64,000 nucleotides of DNA, from assembly GCA_965153355.1 (NCBI GenBank), contig OZ231127.1, positions 36,704,001 through 36,768,000 of the forward strand, in the 5' to 3' direction. Below are positions 33,068-44,840 of the stretch, in pieces (within the stretch, counting starts at the first letter, position 1; each line of letters begins with the position of its first letter). The notes beneath the pieces were generated by a model, which was given only the letters and a program-made list of their open reading frames with translations, was not told the origin of the DNA and did no database searches. Made by a program: the position numbers and the translations under genes. This DNA is from Flaccisagitta enflata (lineage: Eukaryota; Chaetognatha; Sagittoidea; Aphragmophora).

Positions 33068-33306
33068 AAACAAGGCGGGATACACGGCAATCTAGTCGCG
33101 GACAGTTGGGTAGGAGCAGTGATGCAAAAACTGCTCGGAATTAAAAAATGTGATGGACGGACCTACCGCAGAGGAAAATGCTTCATAAAAAGTGTAAATA
33201 CAGTAAGAATACTGAATACATATCTACCCCCCGCGCCCCTCCTCTGGATCTACCGACCTACCGACCGACACGGCAAGGTGTAGAGTCGCGTGTCCGCGAC
33301 TAAAAA
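33068..33306 (+). mobile_element. F1 hairpin-ended element, complete
   Basis: Head AACAAGGCGGGATACACGGC, motif GTCGCGGAC, 3' hairpin GTCGCGTGTCCGCGAC plus AAAAA. Motif and 3' arm are perfectly complementary. Confidence 0.85.
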
Positions 33307-33309
33307 TAG

Positions 33310-34340
33310 TCAACTTTTTTTCTCTCCTCATTACTCCACAAACTGCCGTGCAGAAGTTCCTAGCTAGTGTTTTTTAAGTTTTAACAAAGCAGACTGTGTC
33401 TTCCAATGACTATAGCGTTACTCAGGATGAATTTAAATAAAATCTGAAAATAGATTTGAAATCAGCGTTGTTGAAACTATAAGTTGTGTGACGAACAGCA
33501 GCGAACAGGCTTTTTTGCAAGCGTGAAAGCATTTTTTATCACATATGTCTTTACTCAATGAAAATTGAGTTTTTTTTTCATCGAAAAAAAGAGACATACT
33601 TACTCTTTTGACTGTTCCAACGTGATACAAGTTGCGAAAAAGTATCAAATATTCATTTTTCTTAATATTATTATACTCATTTGGCTTGTTAAAAAAATCA
33701 GTCAACTTTTTTCCTCCTTGGTTCTTCCCCCAAACTGAACTTCATAAGTTCCTAGACAGGTTTGAAAGTAACCTTGTGGAACTGTTGAAGGGAGGAGGAG
33801 GAGGAGCAGGAGGAGGAGGAGGAGGAGGAGGAGAAGAAAGAAAGAAGATGTCCGAGTATGTTTATATATGAAAAATCATGGGCAAGATTTTTGGATGCTT
33901 TTTATGAAAGTTTATGTAACTATGCTGTAAAATCAAATCTGTTGCATGTTAGACGCAGGTATGGGTATAGGAAGTAAAAAGTATTGGTAGAATACTTTGA
34001 AAAATATAAACCTGCCTATATCTTTTTCTCATGGCAACTAAAAATGACATAAAATAAGGCGCTCAGTCAGTTAGGTCTAATTCACATGAGTCCAACAGTC
34101 ATAACGGTCAAGTTTTCCCATTGCGCCCTGTTTACAACTGTGCTTGGTTCGTGTTTGTGGAATCATCAAAGGAACTGGAGCCTGGATCTCAAAGAAAACA
34201 GTGACACAATGTGCTGCATGGAAAATAAAAATGCAACCTTGGAAACCTCTTTTTTGCATAGGCCTCAGTCATATTAACAAGGTTTTATTTTCTCATATAC
34301 AACCAAGAAAACACATGACTAAATACAAAAAAACCTCATA
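33310..34340. other. No recognised gene
   Basis: AT-rich; a GGA-rich fragment at 33751-33835 belongs to the 158-bp repeat described at 30940. Short ORFs have no recognisable similarity. Confidence 0.4.
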
Positions 34341-34364
34341 GCAAAAAAAAAAAAAAAAAAAAAA

Positions 34365-35360
34365 TTTGAGGTCCCTAGGGGTCCCTGGAGCCCATGATAC
34401 AAAAAAAATGCTTTTAAAGGCTTTTATCTCACCAATAGGGTGCAAATTTACAATATTCAACAAAAAAGCACATGTAGTCTTAAAGAAATACTCTCTATTG
34501 GCTAAAATACCTCTTTTCAGGGTCCTTAGGGGCTCTTGAGGCCCTTACCATCTAAAAGTATTGCTTGCTAGAACCTCTATTACGATGACAAGGTTAAAAT
34601 TTATTGTAAACACAAAAAAAAAACCTTGATTGAAAGCACAAAACCTGTAAAAATAGCCTCAAAAATTTGCTTTTATGATTTCTGGGGGTCCCTGGGGCCC
34701 ATAACACCCAAAAATTTTGCTTGCTAGTACGTCTATCACAATATCATAGATAGAATTTACATTATACAACAAAAAACCCATAATTATGAGCAAAAACCTC
34801 AAAAATACCCTAAAAAACTACTTTTATGGTTTCTAGGAACCCCTGGGGCCCATAACACCCAATAATTTTTCTTGCCAGAACCACTATCACATTAACAAGG
34901 CTTGAATTTACTGTAAACACTAAAACAACCTATGATTTTAAGCACTAAACCCGAAAAATAGCCTAAAAAACCTACTTCTACGGTCTCTAGGGGCCCCTGG
35001 GGCCCATAACTTCAAAAAAGTCAGCTTGCTAGAACCTCTTTCACATTAACAGAGATAGAATTTTAAGTACACAACAAAAAAATCATAATTATATGCAAAA
35101 AAACAGAAAAAAGCTTCAAAAACCTACTTTTACGGTCCCTAGGGGCCTCAAGGGCCCTCACCACCGACAATTCTTTCTTGCTAGGGCCTCTATCACCTCT
35201 ATAGGGTTGAAATTTACCATAAACAACCAAGATAAGACATGATAATAGTAAAAAAACCCTGAAAATCCTCAAAAACCTACTTTTGGGGCCCTTTGGGGCC
35301 CCTGGGGCCCTTAAAGCTGGATATTTTTGCTTGTTAGGGCATCTAGTACACTCACAGGGT
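34365..35360. repeat. Satellite-like repeat of about 151-bp period, seven copies
   Basis: The GC core GGTCCCTAGGGGCCCCTGGG recurs at about 34371, 34521, 34683, 34833, 34982, 35134 and 35286. The AT-rich remainder (TTGCTTGCTAGAACCTCTAT) is diverged between copies. Confidence 0.8.
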
Positions 35361-35703
35361 TGAACTGTGCAAGAAAAATTAGGTTAGAAGCTACCAGAGG
35401 TTTTGAGAAAGGTTCGCCTGAAAAAGCCCACTGTGCAACATCGATTTTTTTTTGTCGAAATTAAACGCCAACGGCAAATCCAGACTTAAACATTTTCCCC
35501 ACAAAAGGATATCTAAATAAAGCGACTGTAAAAAAAAGCTTTCTAAATAAAACGCTGCAAAGATGTTTCTCGACTCGGAATTTGTCACAGCTGATTGCGC
35601 CGTCATCGCCTTCATCGATAGAAATCATCGATCATCGCCGTCAGAGACAGCCGGGCTAACAACCCATAAGTAACTTGACTATGAAAAGATATGCAGCAAA
35701 AGG

Positions 35704-35706
35704 AAT

Positions 35707-35741
<35 letters not shown>

Positions 35742-36473
35742 CGACAACAACGACGACGACGACGACAACAACGACGACGACGACAACAACGACGACGACG
35801 ACAACAACGACGACGACGACAACAACGACGACGACGACAACAACGACGACGACGACAACAACGACGATGACGACAACAACAACGACGACGACGACAACAA
35901 CGACGACAATAACGACGGCAACAACAACAACGACGACAACAACGACGGCAACAACAACGACAACAACAACGACAATAACGACGGCAACAACAACGACGAC
36001 AACAACGACAACAACGACAACAACAACAACGACGACGACAACGACGACGACAACAACAACAACGACGACAACGACAACAACGACGACAACAATGACAACA
36101 ATGACAACAACAACGACGACGACGACGACAACGACAACGACGACAACAATGACAACAACGACAACAACAACGACGACGACGACGACAACGACAACGACGA
36201 CGACAACAACGACGGCAACAAAGAAGACGACAACAACGACGACAACAACGACGACAACAACGACGACAACAAAAACGATGACAAAAACGACTACAAAAAC
36301 GACGGCAAAAATGACGGCAAAAACGACGACAACAACGACGGCAAAAACGACGACAACAACGACGACAAAAACAACGACGACAACAACGACGACAAAAACA
36401 ACGACAAAAACAACAAAAACGACAAAAATGACAAAAACGACAAAAACGACAAAAACGACAAAAACATCACATA
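35704..36473. repeat. (AAC/ACG)n trinucleotide array, 770 bp
   Basis: In-frame ACN triplets on the plus strand give a run of about 260 Thr codons; the other strand gives Ser/Leu. Interruptions are whole triplets (GGC, ATG, AAA). Regarded as a microsatellite, not a gene. Confidence 0.9.
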
Positions 36474-36603
36474 CTACCTTTGATTAGATTTTATGGAAAG
36501 CTATGAGTAATGCGCGTATTCACTTGTCAGTGAGGGTTCACAAGGCCCTCTTCCATTTATTTCGGTCCCAATTGTTATGGAATACTTGCAAATCATTCTC
36601 TCT

Positions 36604-37602
36604 ACACAGCGTCACCATACATAGACAAAGACAGCTTTGAGTGCCCTGAGCCGCGACTGATGCAGAAGTGTCATATACCACTTGGGGAACACCAATCACC
36701 CGCTGGGAAATTTTTTCGAAGGCAAAAAAGTGATTTTTCCTTGTTAATATGCAACTCCTCTTTTGATAAGATGTTGGTTTAATTCAATTGCCTTTTTTCA
36801 GAATGAAACTCAATTTGTTCAGCAACCCCTTGACCGATTAAGTTGAAATTTTACATGAATAAACGTCTTAAAAAATGCTGTCAAACGAGTCCAATCCCAG
36901 CATTGTGGCTTTACTAGAAGATGATTTATGATTTTCTAAAGATTTAAAAAATGTAACGATTTAAGCTAGAATCTTTTGTATTAATTTTTCTCATTAAAGT
37001 GATATTAAAAGAAAATTTGCTTTAGATAACATAAATATGAAACACAAGGTCGTATACACAGCTACCAATGTCACATGCGGGTCGGCAGGGGCAGTGACAA
37101 GAAAGGCTAACCCAAGCATTTTGGCAGGAGCAGTAACACAAAAACCGCGCAAAATGCAAAAACGCCAAAAAAGCTTACACAGACCTACAGACTGATGGAC
37201 TGACTGACCTCTCATGCATGCAACTAACAAGGCTGGATACAGGGCTACCCTAATTGAGTGCGGGTGGGCAGGAGCAGTGCTGGAGAAGGTCACAAGGGCA
37301 TCTGGGCAGGAGCTGTATGCTCAAAAAGCTTAAAAACAACAAAGATGAGAAAGCTGCTAAGATGAGAAAAAATCTATTATGTTACATGCTGATATACTTA
37401 GTTCTTTGGAGAATATTCTTACCAAAGCAAGGATTGCTGGAACTGGTCATAAAACGCATCTCAATTTGATTTTGGGCAATACAGTTTGTTTATCCTTTTC
37501 AAATTTTCTGACATCGATCACACAAGTCTTGCACAGGCCCACGCACACACACATGCACGAACACTCACACACACACATATGGACATGACATTGAACACAC
37601 AT
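36604..37602. repeat. Left arm of a 4.5-kb inverted duplication
   Basis: It is the reverse complement of 39934-41083 over about 1 kb (for example ACACAGCGTCACCATACATA at 36604). It contains F1 copies at 37047-37316. The right arm has about 150 bp more. Confidence 0.85.
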
Positions 37603-37767
37603 ACATATGTGAACAGGGTATGACAAAGTGCGGGAGCACGGGAGCATTGCTCCAAGGCAGCTAGCCTCTTTGTAGGCAGAAGAGAGAGGGAAAAAGAAGG
37701 GAAAAGAGGAATGAAAGGGAAAAAGTAATGGAAAAAAAAGGTGCAAAGAAGTGGCATAAAACCAAAC

Positions 37768-37922
37768 AAGGCCGGATACATGGCAATCCAGTCATGGACA
37801 GTTGGGCAGAAGCAGTAATGCAAAAACTGCCTGGAATTCAAAAATCTGACGGGCGGTTGGACTGACTGACCTATCTACCTATGGACTGACATGGCAAGGT
37901 GTAAAGTTGCGCGTCCATGACA
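37768..37922 (+). mobile_element. F1 hairpin-ended element
   Basis: Head AACAAGGCCGGATACATGGC, motif GTCATGGAC, 3' arm GTCCATGAC followed by AAAAAA. The arm matches the motif 9/9 although the hairpin's other arm (GTTGCGC) does not pair. Confidence 0.8.
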
Positions 37923-38083
37923 AAAAAGTCAGGATAGTCTATTTGCTTAAAAAATATTGAGAGTATTTGTTTTTGATAGTTTCCTTTTTTACAACAAAAA
38001 AAACACGTATAAATTTTTTAGCAGGAATCGGATAAAGAACATTGCTCGTAGGCAGCAAAAAAATTTGTCGGACCCTGTATGTG

Positions 38084-38084
<1 letters not shown>

Positions 38085-38168
<84 letters not shown>

Positions 38169-38175
38169 ACACACA
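38085..38175. repeat. (CA)n microsatellite
   Basis: About 45 CA units. Confidence 0.99.
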
Positions 38176-38365
38176 AAAAGAGCAAATAGACATACACACA
38201 TGCAATGCTGACTCTGCCATATGCCCAGGCTTGATCGTAATATGATTTGGCAAACATTTCATAAATTTGGAATTTTTCCAGGCCTGTATAATATTGAATT
38301 CCCCCCCCCCCAAAGGGTTTGGAGATGGGGAAGGAAATCAAATGGGGGAAGGATTCAAAGGGGGA

Positions 38366-38908
38366 ACGGGTCGCCCAAGGGCAATATGTGGTCAGCAATA
38401 CCCGTTGCCCTGCTTTGCCTGATTGTGAATTGGAGTGAGGGGAAGCAGGGCAGGGGCCCTAAAGGGGACAAAGTCCTGTAGAACACAGGGGGACTTTCGT
38501 TCGTCCATTCATTTGTTTGTCCATCCGTCTCCCCTAGGCTTTCTCAGGCCTGAAATCTGCCCTCTCAGGCCTGGAATCTACCCTCTCAGGCCTGACATCT
38601 GCCCTCTCAGGCTGAGAGGGTAGACATAAGGCCTGAGAGGGCCTGAAAAGGCGGATTTCAGACCTGAGAGGGCGGATTTCAGACCTGAGAGGGCAGATTT
38701 CAGGTCTGAGAGGGCAGATTCAAGGCCTGTGAGGGCAGATTTCAGGCCTGAGAGGGCAGATTTCAGCCGTGAGAGGGCAGATTTCAGGCTTGAAAGGGCA
38801 GATTTCAGGCCTGATAAGGCCTGGGGGGGGGACGCTTGAACGCACAAACAAACGGACGAAGGGACAAACGAAAGTCCTGTGTTCTCCCTTCGGGGCCGCT
38901 GCCCAAAA
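38366..38908 (+). mobile_element. F2 element type A, complete
   Basis: Head GTCGCCCAAGGGCAATATGT, CCCTGC...GCAGGGCAGG, a 21-bp interior repeat GAGGGCAGATTTCAGGCCTG that switches strand near 38610, and a 3' end CTTCGGGGCCGCTGCCC plus AAAAAA. Confidence 0.8.
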
Positions 38909-39110
38909 AAGAGATAAACAGGTCGCCCTAGGGCAATATGTGGTCAGCAATACCCGTTGCCCTGCATTGAGTGATTGTGAATTGGAGTAAGTGGAAGCAG
39001 GGCAGCGGCTCCAAAGGGGACGAAGTCCTGTAGAATACAGGGGGACTTTTGTTCGTCCTACCTGAAGAAGTGGATGAGATGCTATAGAGGGCTGACTGAA
39101 GGCATGCAAG
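38909..39110 (+). mobile_element. F2 element type A, 5' part
   Basis: A second head GTCGCCCTAGGGCAATATGT starts right behind the previous A tail; the copy is lost after CTGACTGAAGGCATG-type sequence. A matching interior, inverted, is in the copy at 59402-60030. Confidence 0.7.
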
Positions 39111-39278
39111 AGCCGAAACTGAGGTCTAAGAAGGTTGATATAAGGCCTGAAAATGCCAAAAAGGAAATTTGGGGAAAATATAACTTTTTACAGTACTAGA
39201 TCATAAAACACAATTAGTAAAACACACACACACACACACACAAACACACACATACACACAGCAAATGGAAACACACAC

Positions 39279-39387
39279 GGGTATGATGACGCATCCAAAT
39301 CTTTGACGATGAAACCTTGATAATGTTTATCAAAGTCTGCGTGAAGACTTTCATCCACCAACTCCTCCAAAATCACAGTGCCATGGC
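39279..39387 (-). CDS. Exon of a transposon-like hypothetical protein
   Basis: 109 bp. The acceptor is TGTCAATATTACAG/GCCATGG and the donor TACCC/GTGTGTG, which runs straight into a TG-rich tract. It encodes HGTVILEELVDESLHADFDK and HYQGFIVKDLDASSYP. It joins in phase (1+2) to the exon at 39756-39612. The combined pattern (P-K-L-H-I-L-x-E-H, then E-x-x-x-E-S-L-H-A-D-F) resembles a domain I recall from many uncharacterised invertebrate proteins that look transposon-derived. No function is assigned. Confidence 0.55.
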
Positions 39388-39611
39388 CTGTAATATTGAC
39401 ACACCTCAAACATGCATCAAGGCATACAGTGGAGACCATGTTTGTCACTAACTATATGATTCATATTTGTAGGATCAAGGCTAGACTCACGGGCTTAGTT
39501 GGCGCATCTGGTAAGACCGACAGTCTAACCAACGGATGGTGCATCATATTAGGATGTTCATTATTGAACCAAAAAAGACATGTTTCTTGCAAGGATTTTC
39601 TGCATGCTCAC

Positions 39612-39756
39612 CTGTGTGCTGCAATTCTTCCGGTAAATGTTCAAGCAAGATATGTAATTTTGGAATCATGTTCAAATTAAAATCAAACCAGGCGTTCTCA
39701 GAATCTTTCAAGTAGGTCATATAGCAAGGATCCAGTCCATAACCGAAACAAAGTGA
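39612..39756 (-). CDS. Exon of the same transposon-like hypothetical protein
   Basis: 145 bp, acceptor GATGCAGTAG/TCACTT, strong donor CACACAG/GTGAGC. It encodes SLCFGYGLDPCYMTYLKDSE, a short link, then MIPKLHILLEHLPEELQHT. It lies in the spacer of the inverted duplication, so only one copy is present. Upstream exons were not found; the C-rich run at 39793 follows immediately. Confidence 0.55.
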
Positions 39757-39837
39757 CTACTGCATCAAATGCTTTGAAAGCAGTCAAGTTCACCCCCCCC
39801 CCCTTTGCCTTTGACTTTTTGTCGCATTTTTATATCT

Positions 39838-39838
<1 letters not shown>

Positions 39839-39932
<94 letters not shown>
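39839..39932. repeat. (TG)n microsatellite
   Basis: About 47 TG units, next to the right arm of the inverted duplication. Confidence 0.99.
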
Positions 39933-39933
<1 letters not shown>

Positions 39934-41083
39934 CTGTGTTCAATGTCATGTCCTTGTGTGTGACAGTGTTTGTGCATGTGTGTGCGCGTGGGCCTGTGTG
40001 AGACTTGTGTGATCGATGTCAGAAAATTTGAGAAGAATAAACAAGCTGTATTGCCCAAAATCAAATTGAGATGCGTTTTATGACCAGTTCCAGCAATCCT
40101 TGCCTTGGTAAGAATGTTCTTTAAAGAACTAAGTATATCAGTATGTAATGTAATAGATTTTTTCTCATCTTAGCACTTAGCCTTAAAAACAACTCAATAC
40201 GAACTAAACTCAAATGATACGTGGGAAAGCAGTTTAAAGCATACTTCAAAGCTGACAAATACAATTTTCAGTCGCGTGCTACACAACTCTACACCTCGCT
40301 TTGTCGGTCCATCGGTCGGTTGGTCGGTCAGTCCCCTTTTCACTTTTTCATCGTTTTTGAGTTTTTTGAGCATACAGCCCCTGCCCAGATGCTCTAGTGA
40401 CCTTCTCCAGCACTGCACCTGCCCACCCGGGCACAACTAGGGTAGCCGTGTATCCAGCCTTGTTGCATGCGTGAGAGGTCAGTCGGTCCGTTGGTCTGTA
40501 AGTCTGTGTTAGCTTTTTTGGCCTTTTGGGCGGTTCTTGTGTTACTGCTCTGGCTCAAATGCTTGGGTTAGCCTTTCTTATCACTGCCCCTGCCCACCCA
40601 CATAAATTTGGTGGCTGTGTTTACGACCTTGTATTTCATATTCATATTCGATTCATGTTATTTAAAGCAAATTTTCTTTTAATATCACTTTGATGAGAAG
40701 AATGAATACAAAAGCTTCTAGCTTAAATCGTTACATTTTTTAAATCTTTAGAAAATCATTAATCATCTTCTAGTAAAGCCACAATGCTGGGATTAGACTT
40801 GTTTGACAGCATTTTTTAAGACGTTTATTCATGTAAAATTTCAACTAAATCGGTCAAGGGGTTGCTGAACAAATTGAGTTTCATTCTGAAAAAAGGCAAT
40901 TGAATTAAACCAACATCTTATCAAAAGAGGAGTTGCATATTAACAAGGAAAAATCACTTTTTTGCCTTTGAAAAAATTTCCCAGCGGGTGATTGGTGTTC
41001 CCCAAGTGTTATATGACACTTCTGCATCAGTCGCGGCTCAGGGCACTCAAAGCTGTCTTTGTCTATGTATGGTGACGCTGTGT
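39934..41083. repeat. Right arm of the inverted duplication
   Basis: Complement of 36604-37602, including the same F1 copies (40270-40640) at the same relative place. The outer end is CGCTGTGT at 41083. Confidence 0.85.
40270..40640 (-). mobile_element. Two F1 elements in tandem, within the duplication arm
   Basis: Minus strand heads AACAAGGCTGGATACACGGC (40464) and AAGGTCGTAAACACAGCCAC (40636); the complementary copies are in the left arm at 37047-37316. Confidence 0.75.
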
Positions 41084-41325
41084 CTATATTTCTAACACAA
41101 TTGAATATGAAAATGGGCTTTATTCATCTACTAAACAGTAACAATTATATATAAAATCTGCATTAGATTAGAATTTCTGCAAAGGATTTTTTTTAGGCGG
41201 CGCGAGCTTTTTCATCGGCGATTTGGGTAACGATGATCACCCAAGGCCAGAGGTTCATTATCGGTAATTTTGGTGACGATGACTCTGGATAAGAAAAATC
41301 GCTCAAGTTTCGGAAAAACAACCTA

Positions 41326-42320
41326 CAGTGCGACTCATAAAAAAGATTACAACTTTCAGTATTGTTTTACACAGTTTAAATTCAATAAATCTCATTGTTA
41401 TTCATGAGCATTTTAAAGAGCTTCAAAAAATGAACAGTTTGCCACCAGTCCCATCAAATTTGATCAATTCGTTTGGATTTTATGTTAAAATAAAGACAAA
41501 TGTATCAAAAGTGAAGTGGGAAAACAAAAGATTTTCTGTTATAGTTTGTAGTGACAAATTTTACTAAAACTATTGTAATTTATAAACTAATTGAGCTAGT
41601 AACTCCAGAAACGGCTCAAATGACAGATTTTTTGAAGGGCGCTCTCAATGTCATTGATTTCAATAGATTCTTACTTGATTTGAACCCTTTATGAACGATA
41701 AATGAGGGAATTTTTCTATCACACAGATTTCAAAAAATACTAATCTTTTTCTCCTCTCAAAATATCCATGTTTGAATATATGAAAGTAAACAAAATCAGT
41801 GACCATTTGAAAGATTTTCAAAAGATCTTTAAATCTAGCCCAATCCCAGCCTCCTAGCTTTACTCGTTTGGAAATGACACTCATTTGAAGTTAAATGGGT
41901 ACATTTTGGTGATGCGCCTTTTCAAACTTGAAAATGAATACTCTTCAGTCTTTTCTTTACTACGTTTAAAGAAATTGAGCTATAATTGTGAGATTGGCGG
42001 CAAATGAAAGCTCTTTTGAATATCTTTCAAATGATCTATGATTTCAATTGATTTCCTGCACTGCTAATGAGCAAAAATCAAATAAAAAAGGTCCCTCATT
42101 TATACTTTTGAAGAATTTACAGTTCAGAGACAGATTCTGGCACCATTATTTTTTTTATATCATAAAATCTGAAATTGTTGAGGAAAACTCATGAGATTTG
42201 TGGCATTCGCTTCATTTGATGACACTCTTTCCATTTCTCACAAAAAAAATATTGAAAAGTCATTTTTCTCATGAGAAATATCTTTTAGAACAGCTGTAAT
42301 CTTTTTTATGGTTCGCAGTG
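41326..42320. mobile_element. Mariner-type non-autonomous element, 995 bp
   Basis: TIR CAGTGCGACTCATAAAAAAG (about 26 bp, few mismatches) with TA at both flanks (41324-41325, 42321-42322). Only a 79-codon ORF without a DDE signature is present. Confidence 0.75.
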
Positions 42321-42465
42321 TAGATATGTGGAATTACGATACCAAAATGAGACAAAGTTCCTAAACCTCATGTCGTCTAATCTAGACAGTCGACATTTGA
42401 CGAAGTTGTTTTTTTCATACTTTGAAAAAAAAATGTCGAGATTACACAGTGCGCCCAAAAATTCC

Positions 42466-42640
42466 CGTTTTTGGGCAGCGGCCCCGAAGGGGTCGATGAA
42501 CTATGCATTCACACATGAGGGGAATTTTCTCCTCCTTCTCCTCCGTACCCCCCCCCCCCTAAAATCCCAGTCTCAAGGCCCAAATTCCAGTCTCGAAGCC
42601 CAAATCACAGTCTAGAGACCCCAATCTCAGACTCGATACA
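42466..42640 (-). mobile_element. F2 element type B, truncated
   Basis: TTTTTGGGCAGCGGCCCCGA, the type-B segment GTCGATGAACTATGCATTCA and four CCAGTCTCAAGGCCCAAAT units, then lost. Confidence 0.75.
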
Positions 42641-43108
42641 CTTTTTTTTTTAGAAGAACGTCATCTTTTGGGCAAGCCTTCAATGTTTTTGAATTTTGAG
42701 CAGTTATAAGGCTTGAATGATTTTAAATTGTTGTTAATTCAAATGCACTTTTCACTTTCAATTTAGAACGTTCTTAATTAGCTTATTCAGGAGAAAATGA
42801 AGGAAAATGTTAATTAAATGACAAAGCAGTAGATTCAAACATTTTAGGTGTATTAAAATCAATGAAATTGGAAAAATACATGCTATATGTTGAGAAATGA
42901 TTTGCTGAGTAAAAAGATACAGAGTCTGTCTATTCAAAAAAGAACGATTGATTTTAAAAAATGTTCTTACATTTTCATGATTTTAAGCCTAATGTTTTTA
43001 ATTTTTTTTAGAAATGAAGCCTTCCAAAGTTTTTGGTATGTTCTTAAATCTTCAACAATTTGAAGCCTAACGTTCATAAAAACTTGGTTCTTATAAAACA
43101 AGGCCAAG

Positions 43109-43231
43109 CAGGCCATTAAGGTGCGTCGTGTGGATCGTCGAATGAATGCGTTACCAACAGACAGACAACCGACCGACCAACCGACCGACGGACAAAGCCA
43201 GTTATAGAGGTGCTTTGTCGCACCTAAAAAA
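43109..43231 (+). mobile_element. F1 element, GGTGCG subfamily
   Basis: AAGGCCAAGCAGGCCATTAA head, AGGTGCGTCGTGTGGATCGT, ACCGACCGACGG tract, AGGTGCTTTGTCGCACCT plus AAAAAAA. Confidence 0.7.
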
Positions 43232-44155
43232 AAAGTGTATCGTCTTGATCGATCCATTAAGTCGTTTCGGCGGCCTCATTGTCGTCTTCAGATCAGAATG
43301 GAGAGGAAGAGTGGGAAAAACAGGATCAGGAGGATGAGGAGGAGGTGTGGCACAAGACGAATCAGGATTGAGAAGGGTAGAAATCAGGAGGCGTTTTTAC
43401 GGGCTACACTCCATGTGTAAAGATGAGCGCCACTGGGGAAGCCTAAAAAGGGGTATTACCCTGCACCTTTCAATGATTTTGAAAAAAGTTAATCTTTTGA
43501 ATTTTTTTTTTCTAAAGCTAAAGCGAAAAGTCAAAAAAAATTTCTAATGAAGGGAACCACAAGACAACAACACCCTTCCTCGATTTTTCATCAGTTTTCA
43601 ATGTTTAAGCATGTAGTTTCCTTATAATTTAGCATAAGAGACTGTTATGATGGTAAAATCAAATGAAAAAAAAGCGGCGGCATATGAATTCCAGTATGGG
43701 TTGCTCGCAACGATCATTCGCTCACACTGCTCACTCCGCTCACTTGACCCGAACAAGAACAATTGGGCTTGTGGTCGTCTCTGTGTGACGGGAGAGGAAA
43801 ACAATTTCAAGCAGAAATATGGCGCACCAGGCAAAATGAGGAGGAAGCGCCCGTGTTGGGATTGAATGGAGCGTTTTCCAGTAACTCAGCCCTGCCAAAG
43901 CAGTAAGTCAGTTCTCCACACTTTGATATGCGTTACTTTTACGGGCCACTCGGTCGCTCGGCATGTTTGTTCGCACGCACTACTCAAACTCTCCGCAGCG
44001 CTCCGCTTCACTGTGCTTGCTTTGCTCACTCGCCCCATTCACGGGCTCGCTCCATTCACGGGTTGCTCACTTTGCCCACTCCCTTGTGGGATGCTTGAAA
44101 TTCATGAATAAGTGTTCACGCTGTGAATGCGATCAATGTTAAAAACGCCTTTTTT

Positions 44156-44840
44156 AGGTGCGCCATAGTACCTCTATAGATAGCTCTGTCTGTTGGTCGG
44201 TCGGTCGGTCGGTTGGTTGGTTGGTCGGTCACGCTCGAGTTGAAAATTTCTAAAAGAAGCAAAAATCACTGGAAATCATTCAGAAATATGATTTGATGAT
44301 TTTTTGGTGCGTCATAGCACCTCCATAAGAGGCTCTGTCCGTCCGTCCATCTGTTTGTCGGTCACGCTCGAATGAAAAATCACTATAGATGTTTGAAATC
44401 AATTGAAAGCTCATTTTGTTCATCATTGATGATACTCGTCATTTCATCCACAAAAGTAATCAGCGACGGTTAGGTCTGATAGAGCTGGGGATAGGTCTGA
44501 TAGAGCTGGTGATAGGTTGATAGGTCTAAACGAGCTGGGGATAGGTCTGATAGAGTTCGGGATAGGTCTGATAGAGCTCAGGATAGGTCTGATAGAGCTA
44601 GGGATAGGTCTGATAGAGCTAGAGATAGGTCTGATAGAGCTCAGGATAGGTCTGATAGAGCTAGGGATAGGTCTAAGAATTGATAACGCCCGGCGCACCA
44701 TCTGGTGATAGGTCAGATAGGTTTGATAGAGCTCAGGATAGGTCAGATAGAGCTGGGGATAGCTCTGATAAAGCGAGGGATAGGTCTTATGGAGCTAGGT
44801 ATAGGTCCAAGAATTAATAACGCCCGGCGCACCGTCTTGG
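44156..44840 (-). mobile_element. Nested F1 elements with a 20-bp minisatellite core
   Basis: Two 3' ends (GGTGCGCCATAGTACCT at 44158, GGTGCGTCATAGCACCT at 44307) and two heads (CGCCCGGCGCACCATCT at 44686, CGCCCGGCGCACCGTCTTGG at 44821) enclose GATAGGTCTGATAGAGCT repeats (44469-44815). An F1-type element therefore also carries a tandem-repeat interior. Confidence 0.6.

Noticed and set aside
38366-38520. Self-cleaving ribozyme in the F2 head (hammerhead or HDV-like)
   Set aside because: Hairpins are present but neither the CUGAUGA/GAAA hammerhead core nor a convincing HDV double pseudoknot could be laid out.
39495-39560. tRNA-like A-box string (GGGCTTAGTTGGCGCATC)
   Set aside because: No B box follows, and it lies in the intron between the two exons of the hypothetical protein.
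36604-41083. Polinton or other large DNA transposon with 1-kb TIRs
   Set aside because: Arms contain older short elements at the same positions and no capsid, integrase or polymerase ORF is present; an inverted duplication explains it better.
41328-41567. 79-codon ORF in the 995-bp mariner-type element as transposase
   Set aside because: Too short, starts inside the terminal repeat and lacks DDE/D residues in a transposase context.
43235-43420. Acidic or Arg-rich ORF after an F1 element
   Set aside because: Composition comes from a purine-rich (GAG/GGA) stretch; no exon signals.
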